64,000 nucleotides of DNA from Bradyrhizobium erythrophlei (GTDB taxonomy: Bacteria > Pseudomonadota > Alphaproteobacteria > Rhizobiales > Xanthobacteraceae). The translations under genes and the position numbers were made by a program. The notes beneath the pieces were generated by a model. The model saw nothing but the letters and a program-made list of their open reading frames with translations. It was not told the origin of the DNA and did no database searches. The stretch is from the NCBI RefSeq assembly GCF_900129425.1, contig NZ_LT670817.1:8522001-8586000 (forward strand). The letters are read 5' to 3'. Shown in pieces: positions 53,550-62,011 of this stretch; position 1 is the stretch's first letter, and each line of letters opens with the position of its first letter.

Positions 53550-53909
53550 ATGTCTCGCGTTAAACGCGGTGTGACCTCTCACGCCAAGCACAAGAAAGTC
53601 TACAAGGCCGCCAAGGGTTTTTACGGCCGCCGCAAGAACACCATCCGCGCCGCCAAAGCCGCGGTCGAAAAGGCCGGCCAATACGCCTTCCGCGACCGCA
53701 AGCGCAAGAAGCGCACCTTCCGCGCGCTGTGGATCCAGCGCCTCAACGCCGCGGTGCGTCCGTTCGGCATGACCTACAGCGTCTTTATCAACGGCCTTTC
53801 GAAGTCGGGCATCACGGTGGACCGCAAGGTGCTGTCGGATCTCGCCATCAACGAGCCGGCGGCGTTCCAGGCGATCGCCGAAAAGGCCAAGGCCGCGCTG
53901 GCGGCGTAA
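53550..53909 (+). CDS. rplT: 50S ribosomal protein L20
   Basis: A 119-residue L20, an early 23S rRNA assembly protein. SRVKRGVTSHAKHKKVYKAA and GFYGRRKNTIRAAKAAVEKA open it and YSVFINGLSKSGITVDRKVL is the C-terminal globular part. AAGGAGA precedes the start. In many bacteria L20 represses its own operon through the rpmI leader. Confidence 0.97.
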   Translation: MSRVKRGVTSHAKHKKVYKAAKGFYGRRKNTIRAAKAAVEKAGQYAFRDRKRKKRTFRALWIQRLNAAVRPFGMTYSVFINGLSKSGITVDRKVLSDLAINEPAAFQAIAEKAKAALAA

Positions 53910-53930
53910 GTTTCGCGAAAGCGTTTGCTT

Positions 53931-54034
53931 CACCTCTCCCGTCGGGAGAGGTCGGCGCGTAGCGCCGGGTGAGGGGTTACGGACTATCGATGGATCGTAA
54001 CCCCTCACCCCAGCCCTCTCCCGATGGGAGAGGG
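53931..54034. repeat. Palindromic repeat, family A
   Basis: A 104-bp inverted repeat between rplT and pheS: CACCTCTCCCGTCGGGAGAGG and GGTGAGGGGTTACG at the left, CGTAACCCCTCACC and CCTCTCCCGATGGGAGAGG at the right. Confidence 0.9.
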
Positions 54035-54093
54035 AGCGCACCGGCGTTGCGGCAGCCAAAGTAGTCCTTCAACTACCTTCGCCAGGGATCGCC

Positions 54094-55200
54094 ATGTCCG
54101 ACCTCGTGACGCTTGAACAAACCATCCTCGCCGATATCGCCACCGCCGGCGACGAAGCAGCACTTGAGGCCGTGCGCGTCGCCGCGCTCGGCAAGAAGGG
54201 TTCGATCTCCGCGCTGTTGTCGACGCTCGGCAAGATGTCGCCGGACGAGCGCAAGACCCAGGGTGCTGCGATCAATCTGGCCAAGGATACGGTCACGCAG
54301 GCGCTGACCGCGCGCCGCGATATCCTGAAAACCGCGGCCCTCGATGCGCGGCTCAAATCCGAGACCATCGACGTCACGCTGCCGTTGCGCGAGACCCCTG
54401 CCGAGCAGGGTCGGATTCATCCGCTCAGCCAGGTGATGGACGAACTCACCGCGATCTTCGCCGACATGGGATTCGCGATCGCCGAGGGTCCCGACATCGA
54501 GACCGACGACTACAACTTCACAAAACTGAATTTTCCCGAAGGTCATCCGGCGCGGGAGATGCACGACACGTTCTTCTTCAATCCGAAGGAAGACCCCGGT
54601 TCGGCGCCCGGAACAGGTGGTTCGCGGATGCTGTTGCGCACCCACACCTCGCCGGTGCAGGTCCGCACCATGCTGACCCAGAAGCCGCCGATCCGCATCA
54701 TCTGCCCGGGCCGCACCTATCGGATCGATTCCGATGCTACCCACACGCCGCAGTTTCACCAGGTCGAGGGCCTCGTCATCGACAAGGGCTCGCATCTCGG
54801 CCATCTCAAATGGATCCTGCACGAATTCTGCAAGGCGTTCTTCGAGGTCGACCACATCAACATGCGATTCCGCCCGTCGTTCTTCCCGTTCACCGAGCCG
54901 TCGCTCGAGGTCGATATCCAGTGCCGGCGCGACAAGGGCGAAATCCGCTTCGGCGAAGGCGAGGACTGGCTGGAGATTCTCGGCTGCGGCATGGTGCATC
55001 CCAACGTGCTGCGCGCCTGCGGCATTGATCCCGACGTCTACCAGGGTTTCGCCTGGGGCATGGGCATCGACCGCATCGCGATGCTGAAATACGGCATGTC
55101 CGACCTGCGCCAGCTGTTCGAAAGCGACGTCCGCTGGCTCACCCATTACGGCTTCAAGCCGCTCGACGTCCCGACGCTGGCGGGAGGGCTGAGTTCGTGA
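54094..55200 (+). CDS. pheS: Phenylalanyl-tRNA synthetase alpha subunit
   Basis: A 368-residue class II synthetase subunit carrying the active site. The N-terminal coiled coil binds tRNA; motif 2 is THTPQFHQVEGLVIDKGSHL and motif 3 is GFAWGMGIDRIAMLKYG. It works as an alpha2-beta2 tetramer with PheT. The pheT gene normally follows directly, but a DUF559 cassette intervenes here. Confidence 0.97.
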   Translation: MSDLVTLEQTILADIATAGDEAALEAVRVAALGKKGSISALLSTLGKMSPDERKTQGAAINLAKDTVTQALTARRDILKTAALDARLKSETIDVTLPLRETPAEQGRIHPLSQVMDELTAIFADMGFAIAEGPDIETDDYNFTKLNFPEGHPAREMHDTFFFNPKEDPGSAPGTGGSRMLLRTHTSPVQVRTMLTQKPPIRIICPGRTYRIDSDATHTPQFHQVEGLVIDKGSHLGHLKWILHEFCKAFFEVDHINMRFRPSFFPFTEPSLEVDIQCRRDKGEIRFGEGEDWLEILGCGMVHPNVLRACGIDPDVYQGFAWGMGIDRIAMLKYGMSDLRQLFESDVRWLTHYGFKPLDVPTLAGGLSS

Positions 55201-55221
55201 GTCTCGTCAATGTCCTGACCC

Positions 55222-55309
55222 ATCGCGCAGGCGTGCTCGAAACGATTGCCGCCGCGGATGCGGAGAGAGCCCCCACCCTGACCCTCCCCCGCAAGCGGGA
55301 GAGGGAATG
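55222..55309. repeat. Left 88-bp direct repeat of the DUF559 cassette
   Basis: Starts ATCGCGCAGGCGTGCTCGAA and ends GCGGGAGAGGGAATG; by my count 83 of 88 positions match 55744-55831. It corresponds to the end of a DUF559 gene (translation RAGVLETIAAADAERAP) with no gene body in front of it. Confidence 0.85.
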
Positions 55310-55400
55310 GACCAACGTTGGGGTTGGCAGCAGTCCATCAACTCGACGAGATGAGCCCCCTCTCCCGCTTGCGGGGGAGGGTTGGGGTGGGGGTGCCTCC
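55265..55400. repeat. Palindromic repeat, family A, inside the DUF559 cassette
   Basis: GAGAGCCCCCACCCTGACCC and CTCCCCCGCAAGCGGGAGAG at the left are mirrored by CTCTCCCGCTTGCGGGGGAG and GGTTGGGGTGGGGGTGCCTC at the right. It is closest to the copy at 16759-16908 and directly precedes the DUF559 start. Confidence 0.85.
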
Positions 55401-55415
55401 GCCCGGGAGGTCGTC

Positions 55416-55862
55416 ATGGCTGAAGAGAAGTCGCCGACGTGGAAGGTGCCTTCCAGGCTGCGTTCGAATGCACGCGCACTCAGGAGGAATTCCACGGACG
55501 CTGAGCGCATCCTGTGGTCGGAGCTACGCGACCACCGTCTGAACGGCGCCAGCTTCCGACGCCAAGTGCCGATCGCGAACTACATTGCCGACTTCGTCTG
55601 CCATGCTGCCAAACTGGCAATCGAGCTTGATGGCGGACAGCACTTCTCGGATGGCCAAGAGGCCGCCGATGCCCGACGCAGCATGATTATCGAAGCGAAA
55701 GGCTTTAAGGTGCTTCGCTTCAGCAATCACGACGTGATGGCGAATCGCGCAGGCGTGCTCGAAACGATTGCCACCGCAGTTGCGGAGAGAGCCCCCGCCC
55801 TGACCCTCCTCCGCAAGCGGGAGAGGGAATGCGAACTGCCCGCGGGGAAGCGACCATCATGA
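55416..55862 (+). CDS. DUF559 (Vsr/PD-(D/E)XK endonuclease-like) protein
   Basis: A 148-residue protein of the DUF559 family, related to very-short-patch repair endonucleases. RSNARALRRNSTDAERILWS, FRRQVPIANYIADFVC and LAIELDGGQHFSDGQEAAD are its hallmarks; the D...E-D-G-G-Q-H core is intact. The ATG at 55416 has GGGAGG five bases before it. Its last ~35 codons lie in repeat sequence and the stop overlaps pheT as ATGA. Role unknown. Confidence 0.85.
   Translation: MAEEKSPTWKVPSRLRSNARALRRNSTDAERILWSELRDHRLNGASFRRQVPIANYIADFVCHAAKLAIELDGGQHFSDGQEAADARRSMIIEAKGFKVLRFSNHDVMANRAGVLETIATAVAERAPALTLLRKRERECELPAGKRPS
55744..55831. repeat. Right 88-bp direct repeat of the DUF559 cassette
   Basis: Nearly identical partner of 55222-55309. 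It lies inside the DUF559 coding sequence and codes for RAGVLETIATAVAERAP and RKRERE. It ends 27 bp before the pheT start. Confidence 0.85.
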
Positions 55863-58267
55863 AATTCACCCTCTCCTGGCTGAAAGAACATCTCGACACC
55901 GACGAGCCCCTGGAAAAACTCGCCGACAAGCTCACCATGATCGGGCTCGAGGTCGAGAACATCGAGGACAAGGCGAAGCAGCTTTCGCCGTTCACGATCG
56001 CGCGGGTGATCTCGGCCGAGCAGCACCCCAACGCGGATCGCTTGAGGGTCTGCATGGTCGATACCGGTGATGGGGCAGCACCCGTGCAGGTGGTTTGCGG
56101 TGCGCCGAATGCGCGGGCCGGTCTCGTCAGCGTGTTCTCGGCGCCTGGCACCTTCATTCCCGGCAAGAACATCACACTCGGCGTCGGCACCATCAGGGGC
56201 GTCGAGAGCCGCGGCATGCTGTGCTCGGCGGCGGAATTGCAGATCTCGGAAGATCACGACGGCATCATGGAACTGCCGGCGGACGCGCCAATCGGCGCTG
56301 CTTACGCGCAGTGGGCCGGGCTCGGCGATCCCGTGCTCGAAATCAACCTGACGCCGAATCGGCAGGATTGCGCCGGCGTGCACGGCATCGCCCGCGACCT
56401 AAGCGCCGCCGACATGGGCAAGTTCAAAGACCCCACGATCAAACCGATCAAGGGTGAATTCCCCTGCCCGGTGACGGTGACGGTCGAGGACGCCACGCTA
56501 TGCCCCGGCTTCGCGCTGCGGCTGGTGCGCGGCGTCAAGAACGGACCCTCGCCGGAATGGCTGCAGCAGCGCCTGACCTCGATCGGGCTGCGTCCGATCA
56601 ATGCGCTGGTCGATATCACCAACTTCATGACCTACGACCGCGCCCGGCCGCTGCATGTGTTCGACGCGGCCAAAGTCAGCGGCAATCTCACCGTGCGCCG
56701 CGCCCGCGACGGCGAGACGCTGCTGGCGCTCGACGGCCGCACCTACACGCTCGACAAGGATGTCTGCGTCATCGCCGATGATCACGGCGTCGAATCGCTC
56801 GCCGGCATCATGGGCGGCGAAGCCTCCGGCTGTTCGGAGGACACCACCGACGTGCTGATCGAATCGGCGCTGTGGAACGAGATCAACATCGCCCAGACCG
56901 GCCGCAAGCTCGGCATCAATTCCGACGCGCGCTATCGTTTCGAGCGCGGCGTCGACCCCGCCTTCATGGTGCCGGGACTGGAAATGGCGACCCGGCTCGT
57001 GATGGATCTGTGCGGCGGCGCGCCGTCGGAAAATGTCGTGGTCGGCAAGGCCTTCGCCGACGATCGCGTGATCGATTTTCCGCTCAGCGAGGTCAGGCGG
57101 CTCGCCGGGATCGACGTGCCGCTCCCGGAGATCAAGCGTATCCTCAGCCATCTCGGCTTCATGATTGCGGGCCCCGGCCCGGTGGTGAAGGTCGCGGTGC
57201 CGTCCTGGCGATCGGACGTGCACGGCAAGGCCGATATCGTCGAGGAGATCGTGCGCATCGTCGGCGTCGACAAGGTGCCGATGACGCCGTTCGATCGCGG
57301 CGAGGAGGCCCGCAAGCCGATCCTCACCTCGATCCAGCTGCGTACCCGCCGCGCCAAGCGCGCGCTCGCCGCGCGCGGCATGGTCGAGGCGGTGACATGG
57401 TCGTTCATCTCGAAACCGCATGCCGAATTGTTCGGCGGCGGGCAGCCCGAGCTCGCGCTCGCCAATCCGATCGCGGCGGATATGTCCGACATGCGGCCGA
57501 GCCTGCTGCCGGGTCTGGTCGCAGCGGTTCAGGCCAATGCCAATCGCGGCTTTCCGGATGTCGCGCTGTTCGAAGTCGGCCAGATCTTCAGGGGCGACCG
57601 GCCGGAGGATCAGCTGATCGCGGCATCAGGCGTTCGGCACGGCTTTGCGTCATCGAAAGGCATGGGGCGGCACTGGTCCGGCTCGGCAACGGCTGACGCA
57701 CTCGACGCCAAGGCCGATGCGTTTGCGGTACTCGCCGCCGCCGGCGCGCCGATGCAGGCGCTGCAGGTGGTGTCCGGCGGCGCAAGCTGGCTGCATCCGG
57801 GACGCTCAGGCACCATCCAGATCGGACCGCAAAACGTGCTGGGCTATTTCGGCGAACTGCATCCGCGCGCGCTGGATGTGCTCCGCGCCGACGGCCCGAT
57901 GATCGGGTTCGAGGTGATCCTCGATCGCATTCCGGCCGCCAAGCAGCGGCCGACCCGCGCCAGGCCGGTGCTCGAACTGTCGCCATTCCAGCCGGTGTCG
58001 CGCGACTTTGCGTTCATCGTCGATCGCAGCGTCAGGGCCGGCGACATCGTTCGATCGGCACAAGGCGTCGACAAGAAGCTGATCACTGATGTGACGGTGT
58101 TCGACGTCTACGAAGGCAAGGGCATCGACGAGGGCAAGAAGTCGATCGCGATCGCGGTGACGATCCAGCCGCGCGAGAAAACCCTGACCGATCAGGAGAT
58201 CGAAGCGGTCGCCGCCAGGATCGTGGCCGAGGTGACGAGGAAGACCGGCGGCGTCTTGCGCGGATGA
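55859..58267 (+). CDS. pheT: Phenylalanyl-tRNA synthetase beta subunit
   Basis: An 802-residue protein with the usual domain order: a tRNA-binding EMAP-like domain (residues 39-150), B3/B4 editing domain, B5, a catalytic-like core, and the FDX-ACB anticodon-binding domain at the end (ELSPFQPVSRDFAFIVDRSV). MKFTLSWLKEHLDTDEPL opens it. The ATG at 55859 overlaps the DUF559 stop; its stop overlaps the next gene as ATGA. Confidence 0.97.
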   Translation: MKFTLSWLKEHLDTDEPLEKLADKLTMIGLEVENIEDKAKQLSPFTIARVISAEQHPNADRLRVCMVDTGDGAAPVQVVCGAPNARAGLVSVFSAPGTFIPGKNITLGVGTIRGVESRGMLCSAAELQISEDHDGIMELPADAPIGAAYAQWAGLGDPVLEINLTPNRQDCAGVHGIARDLSAADMGKFKDPTIKPIKGEFPCPVTVTVEDATLCPGFALRLVRGVKNGPSPEWLQQRLTSIGLRPINALVDITNFMTYDRARPLHVFDAAKVSGNLTVRRARDGETLLALDGRTYTLDKDVCVIADDHGVESLAGIMGGEASGCSEDTTDVLIESALWNEINIAQTGRKLGINSDARYRFERGVDPAFMVPGLEMATRLVMDLCGGAPSENVVVGKAFADDRVIDFPLSEVRRLAGIDVPLPEIKRILSHLGFMIAGPGPVVKVAVPSWRSDVHGKADIVEEIVRIVGVDKVPMTPFDRGEEARKPILTSIQLRTRRAKRALAARGMVEAVTWSFISKPHAELFGGGQPELALANPIAADMSDMRPSLLPGLVAAVQANANRGFPDVALFEVGQIFRGDRPEDQLIAASGVRHGFASSKGMGRHWSGSATADALDAKADAFAVLAAAGAPMQALQVVSGGASWLHPGRSGTIQIGPQNVLGYFGELHPRALDVLRADGPMIGFEVILDRIPAAKQRPTRARPVLELSPFQPVSRDFAFIVDRSVRAGDIVRSAQGVDKKLITDVTVFDVYEGKGIDEGKKSIAIAVTIQPREKTLTDQEIEAVAARIVAEVTRKTGGVLRG

Positions 58268-59034
58268 GCCTGATCGGCCTGATCCCGACCGATGTCGGCA
58301 GCAACGTCGCCATCGCCATCTGCGCCATTGCTTTCGTGTCGGGAACGGCGCGCGGATTTTCCGGTTTCGGCTCCGCGCTGATCTTCATGCCGCTGGCAAG
58401 CAGCCTGGCGGCGCCGCGCCTTGTCGCCGCCCTCCTGCTCGTTATCGATGTCGTCGCGGCAGCGCCGCTGCTTCCGAATGCGTGGAAACATGCGGACCGC
58501 AAGGCCACCGCCGTCATGGTATCGGGCGCGCTGGTCGGCGTACCCCTGGGTACTTACTTCCTCACCAGACTCGATCCGGTGACCACGCGCTGGATCATTT
58601 CCGGCTTCGTGTCCGCCCTGCTGTTGCTGCTGTTGTCGGGCTGGCGTTACCGGGGCAAGGACCACCCGGCGATTTCCGTCGGGATCGGCGGGCTGGCCGG
58701 CTTTTGCAGCGGGCTGGCGCAAACCGCCGGGCCGCCGATCGTCGGCTATTGGCTCGGCCGGCCGATCGCCTCGGCCATCGCCCGCGCCAACATCCTGCTG
58801 TTTTTCGGCGCTTCCGACTTCTTTTCCGCCGTCAGCTATGCGTTGAGCGGGCTGATCACCGCGGACGCGATCCGGTTTTCGTTTCTGATCGGTCCGGTCT
58901 ACGGCGTCGGCGTCTGGTTCGGCGCTCGGCTGTTCGGCCGCGCCAGTGAGAGGCTTTTCCGCTCGCTCTGTTATGCCTTGATCGCGGCGGCGGTCATCAT
59001 CGGCCTGCCGGCGCTTGACGGCGTGCTGCGTTAG
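58264..59034 (+). CDS. TauE/SafE family membrane permease
   Basis: A 256-residue multipass protein with about eight hydrophobic segments. The family pattern GTARGFSGFGSALIFMPLAS near residue 28 and GGLAGFCSGLAQTAGPPIVG in the second half is clear. TauE/SafE proteins export sulfite or organosulfonates; the substrate here is inferred. It is translationally coupled to pheT through ATGA. Confidence 0.85.
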   Translation: MSLIGLIPTDVGSNVAIAICAIAFVSGTARGFSGFGSALIFMPLASSLAAPRLVAALLLVIDVVAAAPLLPNAWKHADRKATAVMVSGALVGVPLGTYFLTRLDPVTTRWIISGFVSALLLLLLSGWRYRGKDHPAISVGIGGLAGFCSGLAQTAGPPIVGYWLGRPIASAIARANILLFFGASDFFSAVSYALSGLITADAIRFSFLIGPVYGVGVWFGARLFGRASERLFRSLCYALIAAAVIIGLPALDGVLR

Positions 59035-59055
59035 AAGTTTGCGCGGTGCGCACCG

Positions 59056-59473
59056 TCATTCCGCCATCACCAGATCGCTATAGCCATAACCGTCGCGCTC
59101 GACGCGCTCGCCGGCAGCAACCGTGAGGCGGCGCGAGAAGATCGGCCCTGCCCGGCGAGAAACAGATCGCCGAAGACGATGTGGCTGATGCCTTCCCGGC
59201 TGGCGCGCGCGGCCGCTTCGCCCATGCGGGCTTCGTAAATTTCGTTCGGGCAAGGGTAAGGGATCGGCACGATCCGCGCCGGCCATGCGGCGGCATCGAG
59301 CTGCGCGTGCAGGATCTCCTGCCGCACGCCGTGGATCGACACCCGGCCGAACGTCTGGTCACCGTCGTCAAAGCGCCGACGACGTCGAATTCGCCGGCGC
59401 GCCTGACTTCATGAAGCGCGAACGCGCTGTCCTTGCCGCTCGACCACGAGATGAGTGCTTTCGGCCGCGCCAT
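59056..59473 (-). pseudogene. Dph6-like ATP-pyrophosphatase, frameshifted and internally deleted
   Basis: The start matches the family (KALISWSSGKDSAFALHEVR, a PP-loop), but after VGALTTVT the frame shifts near 59355 and continues as FGRVSIHGVRQEILHAQ, PYPCPNEIYEARMGEA and GISHIVFGDLFLA. A deletion near 59150 removes the middle, and another frame ends with AGPIFSRRLTVAAGERVERD and YSDLVMAE, the usual tail. About 140 codons remain of about 220. The start overlaps the stop of the upstream amine oxidase as ATGA. Confidence 0.8.
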
Positions 59474-60903
59474 CAGTTGATCGGCGAGGTGGGGGTTGCA
59501 GACCTCGCTGGCGCGGCGCGGCGCGGGCGTTTTGCCGCTGGCGTCGGCGCTTGCGGCGGTCCGATATCCCGCAGCGCGCCGATCCTTCGCAGCGCGGCTT
59601 CCGCCGCGCGCTCGCCGCTTTCCCAGGCGCCGTCAACCGTTCCCCACAGGGTCTCGTGGGTGGCTTCGCCCGCAAGGAACATGCAGCCGACGGGCTCGGT
59701 TAGAATTTTTCGCGATGGTTCGCCGCCCGGCACGGCCGCCGACATCGCGCCAAGCACGAACGGCGCAGCGTTCCAGCGGGTCGCGCTCGATTTCTTGACG
59801 GCGGCAGCGGCTTCGCTGCCGAACAGTTTCGTCAGCCACTCGACGGCAAACGCCAGCATCGCCGGCTCGCCCTGGGCGGAAAGATCGCGGCCGAAGGAAC
59901 CCGCGACATCGATCGAACACAGCGACGAGCCCGCCATGTTGGCGAACAACATCGCGGTGCGCGTCGAGCTGCTCTGCTCGATGATGATGTCGTCGCGGGC
60001 CAGCCCCAACGGATTGCCCGGCAATTGCAGGGCAATGCGATCATAGCTGCCGAGGCTCAATTTGGCCGCGGCATCGAGCTGGCGCCTGGGAATGTCCGGC
60101 GTGAATTTGATGTTGCCCGCGGTCAATACGTTGCTCGACACCGTGATGATGGCGGCACGGGCGGCGATCTTGCCCGCCGGCGTCTCCACCGTGACGTCGC
60201 GGCCGCTCCAGCTGATGCGGCTGGCGGGCGTCGACAGCGCAAGCGGGACCTGCTCGCCGAGCTTCGCGATCAGGGTCCCCAAACCCTGGCGGCAGGCGAT
60301 CGCGGCGTTGCGCTCCTGGGCGCGGGCCTTGTCGATCACGGAGATGTCTCTCAGGTCCTTGCCGGTGGCGTTGGCGCCGAGCACGAATTCCGCCGTCGCC
60401 GCCCAGTCGCCGAGGTCCTTCGGCAGCACCGAGGCGCAGGACACATCGGCCTTGCCGCGCGAGGCATCGTCGATGGCGCGGTTGGCGCGCACCAAAGCGG
60501 CGAGAAATTCTTCAGTTTCCCCGGCCCGCGCGTTGCGGCGGCCGATGCGGATTTTCTGGCCGAGCGGCGCTGCGGAGACGTCGAGCCCGGCGCTGCGCCC
60601 GAGCCTGATCATCGGGTTGCTGTCGGGATTATGCATCCAGCGGGCGCCACGATCGAACGGCACCTCGAACGTCGCGGTGTCGGTGGCGCAGCGGCCGCCG
60701 ACCTGGCTTGCGGCTTCCACCACAATGACCTTGCGGTTCGCAGCCTGGATGCGCCGCGCGGCGGCGATGCCGGCCACACCGGCGCCGATCACGACAATGT
60801 CGGCCTCGCGCGGCAATGGCGCGCCCCAGGCGCTGGCGCCGAGCAGCGGGGTCGCCGCAGCGGCCGCGGACGCCGAGAGAAAGTCGCGCCGCGTCATTGT
60901 CAT
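59473..60903 (-). CDS. Tat-exported flavin monoamine oxidase family protein
   Basis: A 476-residue FAD enzyme. A twin-arginine signal (TRRDFLSASAAAAATPLLGA) starts it; the dinucleotide motif is IVVIGAGVAGIAAARRIQAA, followed by VVEAASQVGGRCATD and DRGARWMH. The C-terminal FAD block is MFLAGEATHETLWGTVDGAW and SGERAA. The long tail after residue 450 is Ala/Arg/Pro-rich and of low complexity. Substrate unknown. The next gene was translationally coupled but is broken. Confidence 0.88.
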   Translation of the reverse strand: MTMTRRDFLSASAAAAATPLLGASAWGAPLPREADIVVIGAGVAGIAAARRIQAANRKVIVVEAASQVGGRCATDTATFEVPFDRGARWMHNPDSNPMIRLGRSAGLDVSAAPLGQKIRIGRRNARAGETEEFLAALVRANRAIDDASRGKADVSCASVLPKDLGDWAATAEFVLGANATGKDLRDISVIDKARAQERNAAIACRQGLGTLIAKLGEQVPLALSTPASRISWSGRDVTVETPAGKIAARAAIITVSSNVLTAGNIKFTPDIPRRQLDAAAKLSLGSYDRIALQLPGNPLGLARDDIIIEQSSSTRTAMLFANMAGSSLCSIDVAGSFGRDLSAQGEPAMLAFAVEWLTKLFGSEAAAAVKKSSATRWNAAPFVLGAMSAAVPGGEPSRKILTEPVGCMFLAGEATHETLWGTVDGAWESGERAAEAALRRIGALRDIGPPQAPTPAAKRPRRAAPARSATPTSPIN

Positions 60904-61095
60904 GTCATGGTTTCCGGAACTTTGAAAAACAGGAGAACGGCTAGTGAACTTGCCGCATCCAGGGGCAGGCGGCAACCGTCATGGTGAATCAATCATGATT
61001 GATCCGCGCCATGCATGAACTAAATTGCAACAGCTTTCGACCATGATAAGAAAAGAGAAAAAAGCGGTCAGAAAGGCCGCTGGGGGGAAACCATC

Positions 61096-61995
61096 ATGGG
61101 CGTTGTGCTCGATACAATCGGAAAGCTGATCGCGGATTACCTCCAGAAGGAGGTGCCGGGCTATGAGCCGTTCACCCCGAGCGACCCCGAGCATTTGCGC
61201 GGGATTGTCGAGCAGGGCGATGTCCTGCTGGTCGAGGGCAACAACCGCGTCTCCGGCATCATCAAATATCTGACGCAGTCGACCTGGTCGCATGCCGCGC
61301 TGTTTGTCGGTCCGATCGACGGCGCGGCGGAACCCGACGGCGAGCCGCATGTGCTGATCGAAGCCAATATCGGCGAAGGTGTAACTTCGGCGCCGCTGTC
61401 GAAATATCTTCCCTACCACACCAGGCTATGCCGGCCGGTCGGCCTGTCGTTCGAGGACCGCTACACGGTGTGCCGCTACGCCATCAACCGGATCGGCTTC
61501 GGCTACGACACCAAGAACATCGTCGACCTGATGCGCTATTTGATTCCGTTGCCGGTTCCGCAGCGCTGGCGACGACGGATGATCGCGTTCGGTTCCGGCG
61601 ATCCGACCAAGATCATCTGCTCGGCGCTGATCGCGCAGGCGTTCGACGCCGTGCGCTACCCGATCCTGCCCAAGATCACCCGCGCCGCCAGCAAGAAGGC
61701 CCGGCGCGAAATCCTGCACATCCGCGATTCCTCGCTCTATATGCCGCGCGATTTCGACATCTCGCCCTATTTCGAAATCGTCAAACCCACCATCGTGCAC
61801 GGCTTCGACTACACCGCCCTGCACTGGGCCGACAAGCAAAAGCCGCTCCGGGAGGTAGCGGGCGAATTCGGCCCGTTTCAAGAGTCGATCGAGTCGCCGC
61901 CGCTTGTTCCTGAAGAGATTGACGAAAAGGCGCCGCTTCCGGCTGAAGAAGTGACCTTGGCCGGCGAGGAAGCGACGCTGGAGATGGCGGCTTAA
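61096..61995 (+). CDS. YiiX-like permuted papain-fold (NlpC/P60-type) hydrolase
   Basis: A 299-residue cytoplasmic-looking protein. The histidine of the permuted site is in STWSHAALFVG, with the preceding QGDVLLVEG typical of YiiX, and the cysteine in KIICSALIAQAF, downstream as expected for a circularly permuted papain fold. The last ~40 residues are acidic and of low complexity. No signal peptide is evident. Members act on amide or ester bonds; the target here is unknown. Confidence 0.8.
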   Translation: MGVVLDTIGKLIADYLQKEVPGYEPFTPSDPEHLRGIVEQGDVLLVEGNNRVSGIIKYLTQSTWSHAALFVGPIDGAAEPDGEPHVLIEANIGEGVTSAPLSKYLPYHTRLCRPVGLSFEDRYTVCRYAINRIGFGYDTKNIVDLMRYLIPLPVPQRWRRRMIAFGSGDPTKIICSALIAQAFDAVRYPILPKITRAASKKARREILHIRDSSLYMPRDFDISPYFEIVKPTIVHGFDYTALHWADKQKPLREVAGEFGPFQESIESPPLVPEEIDEKAPLPAEEVTLAGEEATLEMAA

Positions 61996-62011
61996 AAGAT
62001 CGCTGTCAGAT

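Larger units (their letters stand above)
55222..55831. mobile_element. DUF559 cassette bounded by direct repeats
   Basis: A 610-bp insertion between pheS and pheT. It is bracketed by 88-bp direct repeats at 55222-55309 and 55744-55831 that differ at about five positions. The repeat consists of the 3' part of the DUF559 coding sequence plus one arm of a family A repeat (CGCAAGCGGGAGAGGGAATG). A complete family A palindrome lies at about 55265-55400. The layout implies insertion or recombination through these repeats. Confidence 0.65.
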
